Below are positions 63,642 to 64,000 of a stretch of 64,000 nucleotides of DNA, one piece after another. The stretch covers positions 1,850,001 to 1,914,000 of the forward strand of contig CANLUY010000001.1 of the NCBI GenBank assembly GCA_947494435.1. The letters run 5' to 3'. Each line of letters opens with the position of its first letter. The stretch's first letter is position 1. A model generated the notes under the pieces. That model made no database searches, was not told the DNA's origin, and saw only the letters and a list, made by a program, of their open reading frames with translations. The position numbers and the translations under genes were made by a program. The stretch is from an uncultured Litoreibacter sp. (GTDB lineage: Bacteria; Pseudomonadota; Alphaproteobacteria; Rhodobacterales; Rhodobacteraceae).

Positions 63642-64000
63642 GCGTCACGCCCTGTTCCGACAGCTTCGCTGAGTGTGGCAAAGCCGTCCTTTTGCAAAAG
63701 CCGGTCGAGGCCGCGCGCAATCTCGCCCGCAAGGCCCACACCACCATAAACCATTGCCGTATAAAGCTGGATGGCTGAAGCACCCGCCTTGATCTTCGCA
63801 TAGGCCTGATCTGCATTTGACACGCCGCCAACCCCAATCAACGGCAAGGCACCATCCGTCAGTTGAGAGATTTGCGCCAGCACCCGTGTCGAAGCCTCGA
63901 ATAAGGGCTGCCCTGACAAGCCACCCGCTTCGCCTTTATGGCGGCTGGTCAATCCTTCGCGCGACAAGGTCGTGTTGGTTGCAATGATCCCGCTGATACG
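63632..64000 (-). CDS. pyrD: Dihydroorotate dehydrogenase (quinone), C-terminal part
   Basis: The frame runs to the window edge. Visible residues [53 protein letters not shown] and [15 protein letters not shown] match PyrD class 2, which oxidises dihydroorotate in pyrimidine synthesis. The 5' part lies beyond 64000. Confidence 0.93.
   Translation of the reverse strand, partial: RISGIIATNTTLSREGLTSRHKGEAGGLSGQPLFEASTRVLAQISQLTDGALPLIGVGGVSNADQAYAKIKAGASAIQLYTAMVYGGVGLAGEIARGLDRLLQKDGFATLSEAVGTGRDAWL

Overview
The window reads as chromosomal DNA of a marine alphaproteobacterium of the Rhodobacteraceae (roseobacter group). The gene styles that suggest this are a lone nitrate-assimilation operon with a NasS/NasT pair, a PutR/PutA pair, carnitine degradation through a BKACE enzyme, a cyanide-insensitive-type cytochrome bd, an EF-P of alphaproteobacterial type, and very frequent 4-bp ATGA/GTGA stop-start overlaps. 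No insertion sequence, phage gene, integrase or CRISPR array was seen. The species is not called.

Layout. 0.4-14.2 kb (minus strand) is a complete assimilatory nitrate/nitrite operon, transcribed nasT, nasS, leader RNA, nrtA, nrtB, nrtCD, nirB, nirD, nasA, a TrpD2-like gene, cysG. The leader before nrtA holds two small hairpins and an intrinsic terminator, which fits NasT (ANTAR) antitermination. 14.5-28.5 kb is housekeeping: tRNA-Cys, pcm, tolC, an acidic protein, cobQ, putR/putA, rhomboid, a GFA-type protein, two divergent glycan-type genes, efp, and a TRIC channel. 28.5-38.2 kb holds cydA-cydB-cydX followed by an ABC1 kinase, tRNA-Leu(UAA), metG, an MFS carrier, yceI and an aldo/keto reductase. 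38.4-42.1 kb is a four-gene carnitine operon (BKACE, lipocalin, carnitine dehydrogenase-thioesterase fusion, SDR). 42.1-46.1 kb has an acyl-CoA ligase divergent from an EamA carrier, a sulfotransferase and a Hint-domain protein.

46.2-55.5 kb (minus strand) looks like one long beta-oxidation operon: merR, acyl-CoA dehydrogenase, small RHH-like protein, GST, YidD-like Cys-rich protein, membrane protein, fadA, NTF2-like protein, cupin, double NTF2-like protein, fadJ, then a strong terminator. A MerR-type promoter with a 19-bp spacer and a TTGACGT palindrome sits before merR. A second merR, two tandem hotdog thioesterases and a MATE exporter follow.

58.6-63.3 kb holds the most unusual unit. A SARP-like regulator with TPR-type repeats is divergent from a PAP2/vanadium-haloperoxidase-fold protein that begins with eight Ser-Gly-Arg repeats. 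That gene is translationally coupled to a subtilisin-type protease that has no signal peptide. I do not recognise this as a described system. The window ends in arsC and the 3' part of pyrD.
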